DNA of 35,979 bases from NCBI GenBank assembly GCA_947631435.1, contig CANRLM010000023.1, forward strand, positions 1-35,979, given 5' to 3'. How positions within the stretch are numbered: the stretch's first letter is position 1; the number at the start of each line of letters is the position of its first letter. The notes under the pieces are model-generated. The model saw only the letters and a list, made by a program, of their open reading frames with translations, searched no databases and was not told where the DNA came from. This DNA comes from an uncultured Akkermansia sp. GTDB lineage: Bacteria; Verrucomicrobiota; Verrucomicrobiia; Verrucomicrobiales; Akkermansiaceae. This document shows positions 1 through 9,962 of this stretch, piece by piece. The position numbers and the translations under genes are program-made.

Positions 1-75
1 CCTCCGGCGAAAATGCCAAAATGCACAGTACGAGCAGAATCGCCGCTCCAATAATAATCCCAACTATTTTCTGCA
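1..75 (-). CDS. Partial membrane-anchored hypothetical protein (N-terminus only; runs off the window edge)
   Basis: Reverse strand reads MQKIVGIIIGAAILLVLCILAFSPE..., the same layout as the next gene's N-terminus (MKKLIWFVLIVAVLVGLAFIFYPEKSAE). Confidence 0.5.
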
Positions 76-85
76 TGGCTCTTTA

Positions 86-694
86 CTAATTGGATTCATC
101 CATCGCCTGCACCTCCAACTCTGCCTCCAAACGGTTGCACGAACTACGCACCTCCTCTTCCAGCTGGCGTGCCTTTTGGAGCGCAAACCCAGCATCGCTC
201 CCTCCCGCTGCCCGAAGCTCTGCTCCAAGACTTTGCGTTTTTGCTTTCAACGTGTCCAACTCAATCTTCTTCTGTTTAAGCACAAGCTGAAATCGCTTGT
301 ATCCGCTCTCTTCTTTATCCGCAGACGTCGTGAGCGAGGGAAGTCGCTCCTCCAGCATCTTGAGTTCAGCCTGCTTGACTGAAGTGTCGCCCCCGCGCCC
401 CTCCGCTTCCGCTATGACCGCTTTACAATCTCGTATCTGTCGCTCACAATCGGCTTTCAGCGTCTTGAGCTGGATGAGTGATTCCCGCTTCGCCTGCAGT
501 GCCGTCTTGTAGTGCTCCATGGCTACATCCGCTTTCCCCACACGCTCCTCCAGGGCAGATATCGTCTTCTGCACGGCTACTGCCCCCGCCGCCTCCAGTG
601 ATTGCTCCGCTTCCGCGCTCTTCTCCGGGTAGAAGATGAACGCCAGCCCAACGAGTACAGCCACAATAAGTACAAACCAAATGAGCTTTTTCAT
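86..694 (-). CDS. N-terminally membrane-anchored coiled-coil hypothetical protein
   Basis: 202-aa ORF, N-terminal TM segment, then long charged heptad-like region. Confidence 0.7.
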   Translation of the reverse strand: MKKLIWFVLIVAVLVGLAFIFYPEKSAEAEQSLEAAGAVAVQKTISALEERVGKADVAMEHYKTALQAKRESLIQLKTLKADCERQIRDCKAVIAEAEGRGGDTSVKQAELKMLEERLPSLTTSADKEESGYKRFQLVLKQKKIELDTLKAKTQSLGAELRAAGGSDAGFALQKARQLEEEVRSSCNRLEAELEVQAMDESN

Positions 695-780
695 GTAGTA
701 TTACTAATTTTTCCACTTTCCCAGCGATCTCCATGATGTTTTCCCTTTTCCTTTCAGGATCATGATCAAGCCAAATACAT

Positions 781-1398
781 CTATTCTTCTTCTTCCTCCT
801 CGGATATTCCCCATAAACTGCGCCATATCTTACCAGCAAGGCGGAAAGAACCCTTCCTTGCTCCTGTCAACTTTTTCTTCGCGCGTGCGTATTCTTCTCG
901 TCGCCTCTGCCTGTATTCACCATAGGTCTCTCCTGGTTGTCGGCTACTGAGTGGATTTTCAGGGGGGGTGTCTCCTACATTAAGCACTTCGAAGAAACCG
1001 ACAAAAATTCCCCAACAAAATACGATAAGAAACACGGCAAATTTTACTAGCCACCAAGTAACAAAAAACGTATACTTTGTTATCCACCATACAATAATTG
1101 AAGAATACTTTGTTATCCGCCAAACCGCAATGGAAAGCCAGACTATAATCCACTCGCACAATTTAAAAGGGAAAAGAAGAACATTCTTCCAAGGAAAAGG
1201 CTTTTTCGGTTCAGCAATTTTCCCCTCTGTTACATCTGCTGTTTCTACCGAAACCTCTATTTTTTGACTCGATACAGGAGTGGCTTCTTGGTTTATTTGC
1301 GTGGGTGTAGTTTCTGGAGGAGTGCAAATATTCTCCTCAATGATGGAAGCATTTTTCTCCTCAACATCATGGATTGCTGTAGCATTTCCTTTATTCAT
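781..1398 (-). CDS. Hypothetical membrane protein
   Basis: 205-aa ORF with central hydrophobic, Trp-rich repeats (WIIVWLSIAVWRITKYSSIIVWWITKYTFFVTWWLVKF). Confidence 0.65.
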   Translation of the reverse strand: MNKGNATAIHDVEEKNASIIEENICTPPETTPTQINQEATPVSSQKIEVSVETADVTEGKIAEPKKPFPWKNVLLFPFKLCEWIIVWLSIAVWRITKYSSIIVWWITKYTFFVTWWLVKFAVFLIVFCWGIFVGFFEVLNVGDTPPENPLSSRQPGETYGEYRQRRREEYARAKKKLTGARKGSFRLAGKIWRSLWGISEEEEEE

Positions 1399-1476
1399 GG
1401 TTTCGCATTATTATAGAAATTCGATTCAGTACAGTACTTCCCTCATATGAAAAACATGCAAGATCAAAGAAAAGCG

Positions 1477-1917
1477 TCATTTAACTTCAGACTGTTTCAC
1501 AGACAACCAGTAATAACTACAATACTTGGATGCGTGAACTTTTTGTACGTCAAAGTCTATATTCGTCTCATTGCCTGATTCATCGAGAATGCTCCCAATC
1601 TTCTTCTTGTATCGTTCCAACTTTTGGTCGAGCGGTTCACCTCCCACCATATCACGAAGAAGAATGGTCCGTGCATCCAGACTATCAATAATAGATATGC
1701 ATAAGCGGTGCCTTACGCTTAGACCTCTCAGATTATACTCAAGTTGTATCACGGAGAAGAATTTTTTTTCAAGATCCGCTAGCTCCTTTACATAATTTTT
1801 CTTCTCGTCTTCAGGCAACTCTGCGTAGTTATAAGGGATGAAAAGTGCTTCTCTTGCGCGAATAGAAGCCGTGGCTTTTAGGTATTTGAGTACCTCAGAG
1901 GTCAAATTCGTATTCAT
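1477..1917 (-). CDS. Hypothetical protein
   Basis: 146-aa ORF, same strand and spacing as the neighbouring genes; no family recognised. Confidence 0.6.
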   Translation of the reverse strand: MNTNLTSEVLKYLKATASIRAREALFIPYNYAELPEDEKKNYVKELADLEKKFFSVIQLEYNLRGLSVRHRLCISIIDSLDARTILLRDMVGGEPLDQKLERYKKKIGSILDESGNETNIDFDVQKVHASKYCSYYWLSVKQSEVK

Positions 1918-1970
1918 GTGGACTTAGGTGGTTGATTGATCGGGTCTATCAAGGGGGACCTAGAAGGAGT

Positions 1971-2163
1971 GTACCGAATTTAGAATCCGTACCATTTTCG
2001 ATTCGTTTCGTTGATTATGAGTTAGTTCTTTTTTGATAAGTGCGGTATTTTATTGCACGTTGTGGGCTATCTTTTCTTGCGGAAGGTGCTCTCTCAATGC
2101 AGGTCTGGTAAACTTCGTTGGAGTGTCATATTTTGCTTGCATACGGATTCTAAATACGTACCG
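1971..2163. promoter_or_regulatory. Candidate invertible segment 3: inverted repeats with perfect 14-bp core ATTTAGAATCCGTA (1978-1991) and its reverse complement (2142-2155), 150 bp apart
   Basis: Direct reading; lies between the divergent gene ending at 1917 and the recombinase start at 2166. Confidence 0.5.
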
Positions 2164-2165
2164 AT

Positions 2166-3248
2166 ATGAAGACGAAATCAGATAGACAGACAGAGCTAGC
2201 GGCGGTAGAGGTGCTGCGGCAGACGGGAGTGGATGTGCTGGAAGCGGCGTTGGTGGCGAAGAGGGCGCTGGAAGCGGGGAGGGGACGTGTGAAGCGCGCT
2301 GTGGCGTGCATTGCAGCGGGGGAGGAGGAGCTGCGACGGCGCGAAAAGACAGTGAGCTTTGAACGCGCAATCAGGGAAGCGTTGGAGACACGGAGGAATA
2401 GGCGCACACGGACGCTGGATGACTTCCGCTATATCATGCGAAGGTTTCTGAAGCGTTGCGAAGGACTCTCCAAACGCCGCGTTCGCAGCATCACCCCCGC
2501 GGAGTGTGCGGCATACATCCGGCAGGCGTTCGATACGCCACGGCAACGCAACAAAGCAAGGCTCATCCTCAGCGGGGTGTTCACCACAGCCTGCAAGAGA
2601 GGGTGGTGCGCAGAGAATCCGGTGCGCAAGGTTGAGCCGGAACACATTGAAGAAAAACGCATCACGATTCTGAACAAGGAAGAAATCGAGCGGTTAATGA
2701 GCGCCTCCGAAGAGTTTGACGGTGGTTCTTGCCTCGCCGCGACAGCTATCATGCTCTACGCAGGCGTGCGTCCGAACGAAGTGGAGCGGTTACGCTGGAG
2801 TGATGTACGACTCGATGACGGCGTCATCTGCATTACCCCGCGCCACAGCAAGACCGGCGGCGCACGGCACGTCACCATCTTCCCGCCACTGGAGCGTATC
2901 CTGAAGCGCATCCGGCGCCCCGGGGACGAGCGGATCTGCCCGCCAAACTGGCGACGCCGCCGCGCACGACTGCACCGAAAGGCTGGCTTCAGGACCTGGC
3001 AGCCGGATGTGCTGCGGCACACCTTCGCCACGCACCACCTCGCCGCGTTTCGCAACTACGCCGAGCTGCAGCTGGAAATGGGGCACCGCTCGGCAGAACA
3101 ACTGCGCACTCGCTACATCGCCATGGAAGGCATGAAGTGCCGCGAGGGATTCATGCTCCGGTCGAGTGCGCATACGATGCCATCTGCCGGGAAGGAGAGA
3201 AGAAGGCACCCAACGTTGGACCCATGGTCTCCGAAACTTTTGAAATGA
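2166..3248 (+). CDS. Tyrosine-type site-specific recombinase/integrase
   Basis: Catalytic pattern visible: MLYAGVRPNEVERLRW (Arg I), LRHTFATHHLA (HxxR), LEMGHRS (His), RTRYI (Tyr); N-terminal SAM-like core-binding domain. Confidence 0.92.
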   Translation: MKTKSDRQTELAAVEVLRQTGVDVLEAALVAKRALEAGRGRVKRAVACIAAGEEELRRREKTVSFERAIREALETRRNRRTRTLDDFRYIMRRFLKRCEGLSKRRVRSITPAECAAYIRQAFDTPRQRNKARLILSGVFTTACKRGWCAENPVRKVEPEHIEEKRITILNKEEIERLMSASEEFDGGSCLAATAIMLYAGVRPNEVERLRWSDVRLDDGVICITPRHSKTGGARHVTIFPPLERILKRIRRPGDERICPPNWRRRRARLHRKAGFRTWQPDVLRHTFATHHLAAFRNYAELQLEMGHRSAEQLRTRYIAMEGMKCREGFMLRSSAHTMPSAGKERRRHPTLDPWSPKLLK

Positions 3249-3384
3249 TCGCCTCAGACTCTCGCCTGAATGCTCCCTCCTGTCTCAAAAGCACCTGCAT
3301 TTTTAAGATCCGTCTTTTCCATGATAAGAGAAAATCAACTTACTATCAACCACCCCAAAAATTATAATTGACTATCGGTGTATT

Positions 3385-3659
3385 ACATCAAATAAAGTCA
3401 CCGAAGGGTCACGTAAAACTGGAAAAGAGGATTTTCCGAAAGCCCGATGCCTCAAAAACGAAAGAGCAACGTCAACCACATATCACTCAAGATGAGTAAA
3501 CAAGCAGGAATAGAGTTACTTTCTATATGGGAAATTTTACGTAACCGTGAGATTTTTTTGAGGCATCGAAATCAGGGGAACCGGTAAAACACGTTAGGCT
3601 ATTGGGTGACCGTCTACTTTGAAGCATCTGGCTTCGGTGACTTTTTCTTTTGAGGCGTT
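3385..3659. repeat. Cluster of degenerate repeats containing GATGCCTCAAAA in both orientations
   Basis: CGATGCCTCAAAAA at 3445-3458 (+); CGATGCCTCAAAAAAA at 3568-3553 (-); related 72-bp unit on the minus strand about 3588-3659. Confidence 0.6.
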
Positions 3660-5173
3660 GCGCCAGATTCGTGCGCATCGGGACGCCCTGCACCCTCTGC
3701 GGCATTTTGTTCGCTGTTCTTTCCGTTTGATTCAGGCTTGTCCCCTTTGTCCTTCCCATCGGATTCAGGATTCTGCGTTTCCGAGTCTTTCGGTGTGGTT
3801 GGCGGAGGAGGTGTGAGGAGATCTTTGATCTCAATAAATTGCGCACCTTCTGCGATGCCTCCCAGTTCATCAACCAGCTCGCGGCACCGGGTATTTAACC
3901 GGTCATAATTGATGGGGCCGGCTGTATCTTCTGCCGTGTGTGGGAAGATGACGTAAGAGACTCCCAGTGAACTCACGGGGCGTGCGTTGACACGTGCGGC
4001 AGGATTGATGATCTTGACGAGGCGCAAAGAAGCCTCTCCCGCCTTGTTGCGCGGACCATAATCTCCCACAATGGCGGGGTAGAGCTTCTTCCCCACGATG
4101 ACGACGGCGTAGTCCCCCGGACGCGGACGGAAGGTGTCGTCCCTCCCTTCCTTCAGGGTAAGAGGGATCACGATGAAGGGGTCATACTGCGCCAACAGGT
4201 AGCTGTACCGTTTCAAATCAAAAATCACGTGCCGGACGCTTTCGATTTCCGCCGGTCTGCGCGGTCTTTCTTTGAGCAGCCGGGCGAGACGAGCCTCCCA
4301 GCCGGGCAATAACGGGTTGGGTTTATCTCCCTTTTTCCGCCAGCGGTAGGACGTTGTAGGTTGATAATTGCTGCTCTTCAGGATGTGATCGGGCATGGTG
4401 GGCAGGCGGTCGCCGTCCGACCCGTCAGAGACCACATCCATATCTGCCTGCAGCCAGAGCACCCGTCGTTGGGTTTCGGGTGCAGTGATCTCAAGAATGG
4501 TGTCCACATCAAAGAAATTGTGTTTATCCAGGGGTTGGGCAAGGGACGAGAGACTGCGCCGCACGGCATTTTGTTTGTGCAAATACATGGCATTGTACCA
4601 GCGCGATACGTGAGCTGTTTGCATGAGCGCCTCATAGCCTCGCAACACGTGGGGCAAGTCCGGGTTTGCATGAAGCAGTTCTTTACCATCCGCCGCGTGA
4701 GGCAGAAGTAGCTCCATGCTCAGATGCAGCGCATAAGCTCCACGTTCTTTGCGATCGCGACTCGCCGTGCTGCCGGGTTTCAGGTTGAGAACACTGCGCA
4801 GATGAAGTCCGCGGGCAAGAGCGGTGAATTGTTCGAAAGTTCCAGTGTTGAGTTTTTCCGGCAGTACCGGTGGGAAAGGTGGCAACTGAATAGGCGTAGG
4901 ATCAATGAGTTGCTCCGGTTTCCACGGTTGCTGTTCGAGAAAATTCTCCGTCTCCTTTTGAGGTGCGGGTACTTCGACGATGCGTTCGACAATTTTTTCC
5001 ACCGGCACCTTCACCACACGCTCCACAACCTGGGGCTTCCCCCACATTCCCCGTACAAACTCCCAGGGATAGGGCGTCCACAACGAGCCGGCCAGGAGAA
5101 CGGCCACCAAAATGGCCCCGACCAGAAGACAGCGCAACAGCGTACGAGTGAGGATAGGTTGTTGTTGCTTCAT
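3614..5173 (-). CDS. Signal-anchored GH75-like (chitosanase family) protein with low-complexity C-terminal tail
   Basis: Start set at MKQQQP (5173), overlapping the upstream SDR stop by 4 bp. Contains LQADMDVVSDGSDGDR, YAVVIVGKKLYPAIVGDYGPRNKAGEASLRL, resembling GH75 motifs. C-terminus TPQKKKSPKPDASK. Confidence 0.7.
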   Translation of the reverse strand: MKQQQPILTRTLLRCLLVGAILVAVLLAGSLWTPYPWEFVRGMWGKPQVVERVVKVPVEKIVERIVEVPAPQKETENFLEQQPWKPEQLIDPTPIQLPPFPPVLPEKLNTGTFEQFTALARGLHLRSVLNLKPGSTASRDRKERGAYALHLSMELLLPHAADGKELLHANPDLPHVLRGYEALMQTAHVSRWYNAMYLHKQNAVRRSLSSLAQPLDKHNFFDVDTILEITAPETQRRVLWLQADMDVVSDGSDGDRLPTMPDHILKSSNYQPTTSYRWRKKGDKPNPLLPGWEARLARLLKERPRRPAEIESVRHVIFDLKRYSYLLAQYDPFIVIPLTLKEGRDDTFRPRPGDYAVVIVGKKLYPAIVGDYGPRNKAGEASLRLVKIINPAARVNARPVSSLGVSYVIFPHTAEDTAGPINYDRLNTRCRELVDELGGIAEGAQFIEIKDLLTPPPPTTPKDSETQNPESDGKDKGDKPESNGKNSEQNAAEGAGRPDAHESGATPQKKKSPKPDASK

Positions 5174-5988
5174 GATGATTTCAGGGGTTGTGACACCACG
5201 CGTCGCGGACGCCTGTTGAGCACGAGACGAAGAAACCAAAGCGGGAGAGAGCGCAGGATACAACCCGCCAACCACACTTTTGCCGAAGGATAACAGCGAG
5301 TGCGTCCCTTTTCCAGCGCTCGCAAACTGTCCCGGACTACGGTCTTTGCCTCCGTGTAAAACCGACGTCTCAAAAAGAAATCTCTCCTTTCCTGCCCCGG
5401 TCGCCGTGCCACTTCGCCGAATTCCGTGTGCACTGGGCCCGGGCACACCGTCAGCACGCGCACTTTGCTCTCGCGCAACTCTGCTCTCAGTCCTTCGCCG
5501 AAAGATGCGACAAAAGCTTTAGTCGCCGCATAGAGGGCAAAATCCGGCAGGGGTATATCCGCAGCCAGCGAGGAGATATTCACCACATCGCCTCCCTGTT
5601 CGACAAGCCGTGACAGAAGGGCATGTGTCAGCTCCGCCACGGCTGCGACATTTACCTGCACCATGGTGCGTACGCGCTCCTTCTGCGCGCAGGAGTATTC
5701 CCCGTAATCACCCAGTCCGGCGTTATTCACCAGGAGGGTGCGTCCGTGCATCATTTGTTGAAGCTTGCAGATCAATTTGTCCCGGTCAGAAGAATCAGAC
5801 AAGTCACACAGCTGGCAAATGACTGTCAAGTCCTTGTGAGCAGCGGTGAGTTCGTCTGCCAGAATCCTCAGGCGATCGATACGCCGAGCCGTAATCATCA
5901 ACGTCCGGGTGCGTCCGGCTAAAACTCGGGCGAATTCCTTTCCCAGCCCTGATGACGCGCCGGTGATGATGATGAGGTCATACTCCAT
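5170..5988 (-). CDS. Short-chain dehydrogenase/reductase (SDR)
   Basis: TGASSGLG, NNAG, S..YAATKAF motifs. Confidence 0.9.
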   Translation of the reverse strand: MEYDLIIITGASSGLGKEFARVLAGRTRTLMITARRIDRLRILADELTAAHKDLTVICQLCDLSDSSDRDKLICKLQQMMHGRTLLVNNAGLGDYGEYSCAQKERVRTMVQVNVAAVAELTHALLSRLVEQGGDVVNISSLAADIPLPDFALYAATKAFVASFGEGLRAELRESKVRVLTVCPGPVHTEFGEVARRPGQERRDFFLRRRFYTEAKTVVRDSLRALEKGRTRCYPSAKVWLAGCILRSLPLWFLRLVLNRRPRRVVSQPLKSS

Positions 5989-6286
5989 GTGGCCTCATTA
6001 TCCCATGTTCTCCGAGTCTGAGCAAGAAGAAAAACCACAGCTACGGGGCAATCTCGTTGTGGGGAACATGATTGCCCTGCCGGGATTTTTGCTTGTCAAG
6101 CGAGTCTGAATCCGAGTGTTTACGTGCAAGATGCGACGCAAAGGAAAAGGAGGGAGGCAGTTGGCGAACCACGCGGGACTCATTCGTCACAAGGGAGCGA
6201 TCTCTGTCTGATTAGCCCGGTTGCGGTTTCAGGAGATTCTCCTGAACCAAAGACCACAGGAAAGTCGGCCGTCGAGGGTATGAGCT

Positions 6287-6790
6287 TTACGAATCTGAAT
6301 CTTTCTCCTTTTTCCTGAGTAAGCGCAGGATTTCACGATTACTCCTTCTGAGGCGTGAGATACTCACCAACAGGGAGATAGTTACCAGTACAAGGTAGAC
6401 CGCAACCATGATGCCTACGAGCTGAATGGTGGAAATTACACTGCGGATGTGGGGGTTGTGCATCAACCGCTCGACCATCACATCGCTCAATTCGCGGGCG
6501 TAGGCGCGTCCTTCCTCCTTGTAGCGCTGCTTCACAGAATCAATCATTTGTTCTGCGGCAGTTTTCAACGCCTGAGAAAGGCTGTTTTCTCCGGCAACTC
6601 TGTGAGTGGGCGTGTCAGACGCCTCCGGCTCCTCCGAATCAGGTGCCGTCTTTTGCTCTACCGCTTCAATTCCGGCCTGCAGAAGACCGCGCAACAGGTC
6701 TCTGCCTGTCTCCCGATCAGCTGAAACAGAGGGAAGAAGCATCGTCGCCGCTACCACTGCTACAAAAAGCATATGTCGCATCATTTTCAT
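6287..6790 (-). CDS. Hypothetical exported/membrane protein
   Basis: Start MKMMRHMLFVAVVAATMLLPSVSA (signal-like) preferred over the longer ORF, which overlaps galE. Confidence 0.6.
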   Translation of the reverse strand: MKMMRHMLFVAVVAATMLLPSVSADRETGRDLLRGLLQAGIEAVEQKTAPDSEEPEASDTPTHRVAGENSLSQALKTAAEQMIDSVKQRYKEEGRAYARELSDVMVERLMHNPHIRSVISTIQLVGIMVAVYLVLVTISLLVSISRLRRSNREILRLLRKKEKDSDS

Positions 6791-6815
6791 GGCGCGAAGA
6801 CAGAATTGATCGTTT

Positions 6816-7805
6816 TCAGTAGTGTCCACCGCGGGGACCATTCGCCCACTGCCAGGCGGTCTCGACAATCTGCCGGGCATCCTGATACCTGGGTTCCCAG
6901 CCGAGGATCTCTCGGGCCTTGGTCGCATCGGCAATGAGGTAGGGAGGATCTCCCTCTCTTCGATCACCGTAGGTCACCGGGACTTTCCTGCCGGTCACTT
7001 TTTCTGCGGCGTCGATAATTTCTTTCACGGAGAGTCCCTTGCCGGTACCCAGGTTGAAACATTCGGTTTTGCCTCCCTTCATCAGGTAATCCAGAGCGCG
7101 CAAATGCGCATCCGCCAGGTCATCCACATGCACGTAATCGCGCACACATGTGCCATCCGGCGTGTCGTAATCCGTGCCGAATACAGTGATGCCCGGGCGC
7201 TCCCCTTTGATGGCTTGCAGAATCACCGGGATGAGGTGAGTTTCCGGGGAATGGTCCTCGCCGATGGTGCCATCGCCCGCGGACCCGGAAGCGTTGAAGT
7301 AACGCAGGAACACACTCCTGAGGCCATAGGCTTTTTCGCAGTCACGGCACACCTTTTCGAGCATGAGTTTGGATCCTCCGTAAGGGTTGATGGGATCCTG
7401 CTTCTCTGTTTCAGGAATGGGCATTTGAGACGGCACTCCGTAGGTGGCAGCCGTGGAGGAGAACACGAATCTTCTGGTGCCGGCCAGCAGCATGGCGCGC
7501 AGCAGAGTCAACGGCTTTGCAATGTTATTTTCATAGTATTTCAACGGGTCCTGCACCGACTCTCCCACCTGAATAAACGCCGCAAAGTGCACGACAGCGT
7601 CGAACTTTTCGTTTACGAGCAAAGGGTACACGACGCTTGCATCTCCCAGATCGCCTTTCACGAGCCTGGCCCCGCTGCCTTCCACTGCTGCCGGGTGTCC
7701 GTAAATCATACTGTCCAGCACAGTCACATCCGCCCCGGAGCGGACGAGCTGGCGCACCGTGTGAGAGCCGATGTAGCCCGCACCTCCTGTCACAAGTATT
7801 TTCAT
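6816..7805 (-). CDS. galE: UDP-glucose 4-epimerase
   Basis: GGAGYIGSHTVRQL, YxxxK (NPYGGSKLMLE), NASGSAGDGTIGEDHSPETHLIP, DGTCVRDYVHVDDLA. Confidence 0.93.
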   Translation of the reverse strand: MKILVTGGAGYIGSHTVRQLVRSGADVTVLDSMIYGHPAAVEGSGARLVKGDLGDASVVYPLLVNEKFDAVVHFAAFIQVGESVQDPLKYYENNIAKPLTLLRAMLLAGTRRFVFSSTAATYGVPSQMPIPETEKQDPINPYGGSKLMLEKVCRDCEKAYGLRSVFLRYFNASGSAGDGTIGEDHSPETHLIPVILQAIKGERPGITVFGTDYDTPDGTCVRDYVHVDDLADAHLRALDYLMKGGKTECFNLGTGKGLSVKEIIDAAEKVTGRKVPVTYGDRREGDPPYLIADATKAREILGWEPRYQDARQIVETAWQWANGPRGGHY

Positions 7806-7844
7806 AGTAGCGTGAGTTGAGTTTATTGGGTGAAAAATCTGATT

Positions 7845-8819
7845 TTATTTTGTCGCTGTGTGCATCTGCAGCAACATGTCTTCAAGTTTACGGATATCTG
7901 CCGCAAAGCGACGGATGCCTTCAGCCGTTTTTTCCGTAGCCATGGAATCCTCGTTCATGGCAAAACGGAAGCTGTTTTCATCCGTGGCGATGAGCGGGAG
8001 GTCCATCTCCGCCGCTGCTTCCGGCGAGAGAACTCGTTTTACCTCTCCCTTCTGTTCCGCCAACTCGCGCAGGAGAGACGGCGCAATCGTAAGCAGATCA
8101 CAGCCTGCCAACGCCAGAATCTCTCCGGTGTTGCGGAAAGAGGCGCCCATCACCTGCACTCCGTAGCCATGTTTCTTGTAATAGCAGTAAATTCTGCGCA
8201 CCGAGAGGACGCCGGGGTCCGTCTCCGCATCTTCGTAGCTTTCTCCTGTTGCCTTGCGGTACCAATCCAGAATACGCCCGACGAACGGCGAGATCAGCCG
8301 CACGCCCGCCTCTGCGCACGCTGCCGCCTGCACGGCGCTGAAGAGCAGGGTGAGATTGCAGTGAATGCCTTCCTTTTCCAGTTCTCTTGCGGCTTGAATA
8401 CCCTCCCAAGTGGAGGCGATTTTAATGAGCACGCGCGCGCGATCAATCCCCGCCTGTTCGTACAGCGCAATGAGACGCCGAGCCCTTTCCACTGTACCTG
8501 CGGTATCGAAGGAGAGTCGCGCATCCACTTCGCTGGATACACGCCCCGGCACACGCTTGAGTATCTCCAGCCCAAAGGCCACAATCACACGGTCGATGAG
8601 AGCTGCATTCAGCGCTTCACCGCTCAGTGCGCTATTCTTCATATCTTGTACCGCACGTTGTGTCACTTCGCGGTACTCTTCATCTTTAGCCGCTGCAAGA
8701 ATGAGGGATGGATTCGTTGTCGCATCCTGCGGATGGTATTCCTCCATCTGCCGAAAATCCCCGGTGTCCGCTACAACCGTGGTGTAGCGCTTCAATTGGT
8801 CCAAGTACGTCTCTTCCAT
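7845..8819 (-). CDS. tal: Transaldolase
   Basis: [43 protein letters not shown] motifs. Confidence 0.95.
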   Translation of the reverse strand: MEETYLDQLKRYTTVVADTGDFRQMEEYHPQDATTNPSLILAAAKDEEYREVTQRAVQDMKNSALSGEALNAALIDRVIVAFGLEILKRVPGRVSSEVDARLSFDTAGTVERARRLIALYEQAGIDRARVLIKIASTWEGIQAARELEKEGIHCNLTLLFSAVQAAACAEAGVRLISPFVGRILDWYRKATGESYEDAETDPGVLSVRRIYCYYKKHGYGVQVMGASFRNTGEILALAGCDLLTIAPSLLRELAEQKGEVKRVLSPEAAAEMDLPLIATDENSFRFAMNEDSMATEKTAEGIRRFAADIRKLEDMLLQMHTATK

Positions 8820-8879
8820 AACCTCTTTCCATCATATCAATCCCGAGGGGGGAGAGTCAAGTCCGTGTTCGAAGTATGC

Positions 8880-9134
8880 AGGACGAAGTTGAAAGAATGC
8901 GCTCTTGCGCGCGGATTTGCGAATCGAAAGCTGAGGTGGCGGGCAGAAGCGTGAGTAGTGATTAACTGGAAAGGTTTACGGGGATGCAGAGCTGTATCGT
9001 CAGCTTAGCTCCCTGATTAACCTTTCTAACTAAAACTCACCTATGCCCTGACCCGCCACCTCAGCCTTTGCTTCGCAATTCCCGAGCTTCCGGCTCGCTG
9101 ACTCAATATCCCGCACTTCTCCTGACTTCGTCCT
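8880..9134. repeat. Long imperfect inverted repeat in divergent intergenic region
   Basis: GGATTTGCGAATCGAAAGCTGAGGTGGCGGG (about 8913-8943) pairs with the reverse complement of 9051-9081 (27/31); outer AGGACGAAGT/ACTTCGTCCT also match. Confidence 0.7.
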
Positions 9135-9191
9135 TCGCGACAGAATCGTTATACTTGTCAGGGAGAGAAAATATGATAAGATAGGCGACAT

Positions 9192-9962
9192 ATGGACGTG
9201 CTGGATATTCTGAGGGCTCTGTTTGAGATCGCCGTGCTGTGGGTGATTTTTTATCAGCTGTATCGCGTGTTCAAGGATTCGCGCGCAGCGGCGATTATGG
9301 GTGGCCTCGTGATTATCCTGCTGTTCATTTACTTTTTGGTGGACATCATCCACGCATCGGTGCTGCAGAGCATTGTTGGAGCGATCATCCCCATCGGCAC
9401 CATTCTGGCCATCCTTTTTCAGGCGGAGATCCGCACCACTCTTGCTCGCCTGGGCAGCTCGCCTTTCCTGCGGACTCTCATGAGGCAGCAACGAGGCAGC
9501 GAGAGTTTCATCTCTCGCGTCTGTGACTCTGTGTCGTACCTCACGAGCAAACGTTTCGGCGCGCTCATCGCCATCTGCCGCCAGGATAAGCTGCAGGACA
9601 TCGTCAACAACGCCACACAATTGGATGCCCTCTACTCGCGTGAATTGATCGGAACGATCTTCATGCCCAAGACTCTGCTGCACGACGGAGCGGTCATCAT
9701 CGACCACGAGCGGGTGGTGGCGGCCAGCGCCATCCTTCCGGTCTCCGACAAAGAACTCAAGGATGCTTCCATGGGGTTGCGCCACCGCGCGGGTATCGGA
9801 CTGGCGGAAAAATCCGATGCCGTCGTGATCATCGTCTCTGAGGAAACAGGTACCATTTCGCTGGCCGTGGGCAATGTATTGCAACGTAACATCAGCCTGA
9901 CCCTCCTGCAGGAGAGATTAGAGGAACTACTTTACGCCGATCATGAAGAATCTGCAAATTAA
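9192..9962 (+). CDS. cdaA: Diadenylate cyclase (c-di-AMP synthase, CdaA type)
   Basis: Three N-terminal TM helices, DAC-domain motifs LLHDGAVII and LRHRAGIGL. Confidence 0.93.
   Translation: MDVLDILRALFEIAVLWVIFYQLYRVFKDSRAAAIMGGLVIILLFIYFLVDIIHASVLQSIVGAIIPIGTILAILFQAEIRTTLARLGSSPFLRTLMRQQRGSESFISRVCDSVSYLTSKRFGALIAICRQDKLQDIVNNATQLDALYSRELIGTIFMPKTLLHDGAVIIDHERVVAASAILPVSDKELKDASMGLRHRAGIGLAEKSDAVVIIVSEETGTISLAVGNVLQRNISLTLLQERLEELLYADHEESAN

Noticed and set aside
6822-7820. 332-aa plus-strand ORF opposite the first galE
   Set aside because: Antisense shadow of a strongly supported CDS.
7830-8954. 374-aa plus-strand ORF opposite transaldolase
   Set aside because: Antisense shadow; its C-terminus is just the intergenic inverted repeat.
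9030-9884. 284-aa minus-strand ORF opposite cdaA
   Set aside because: Antisense shadow; no family features.
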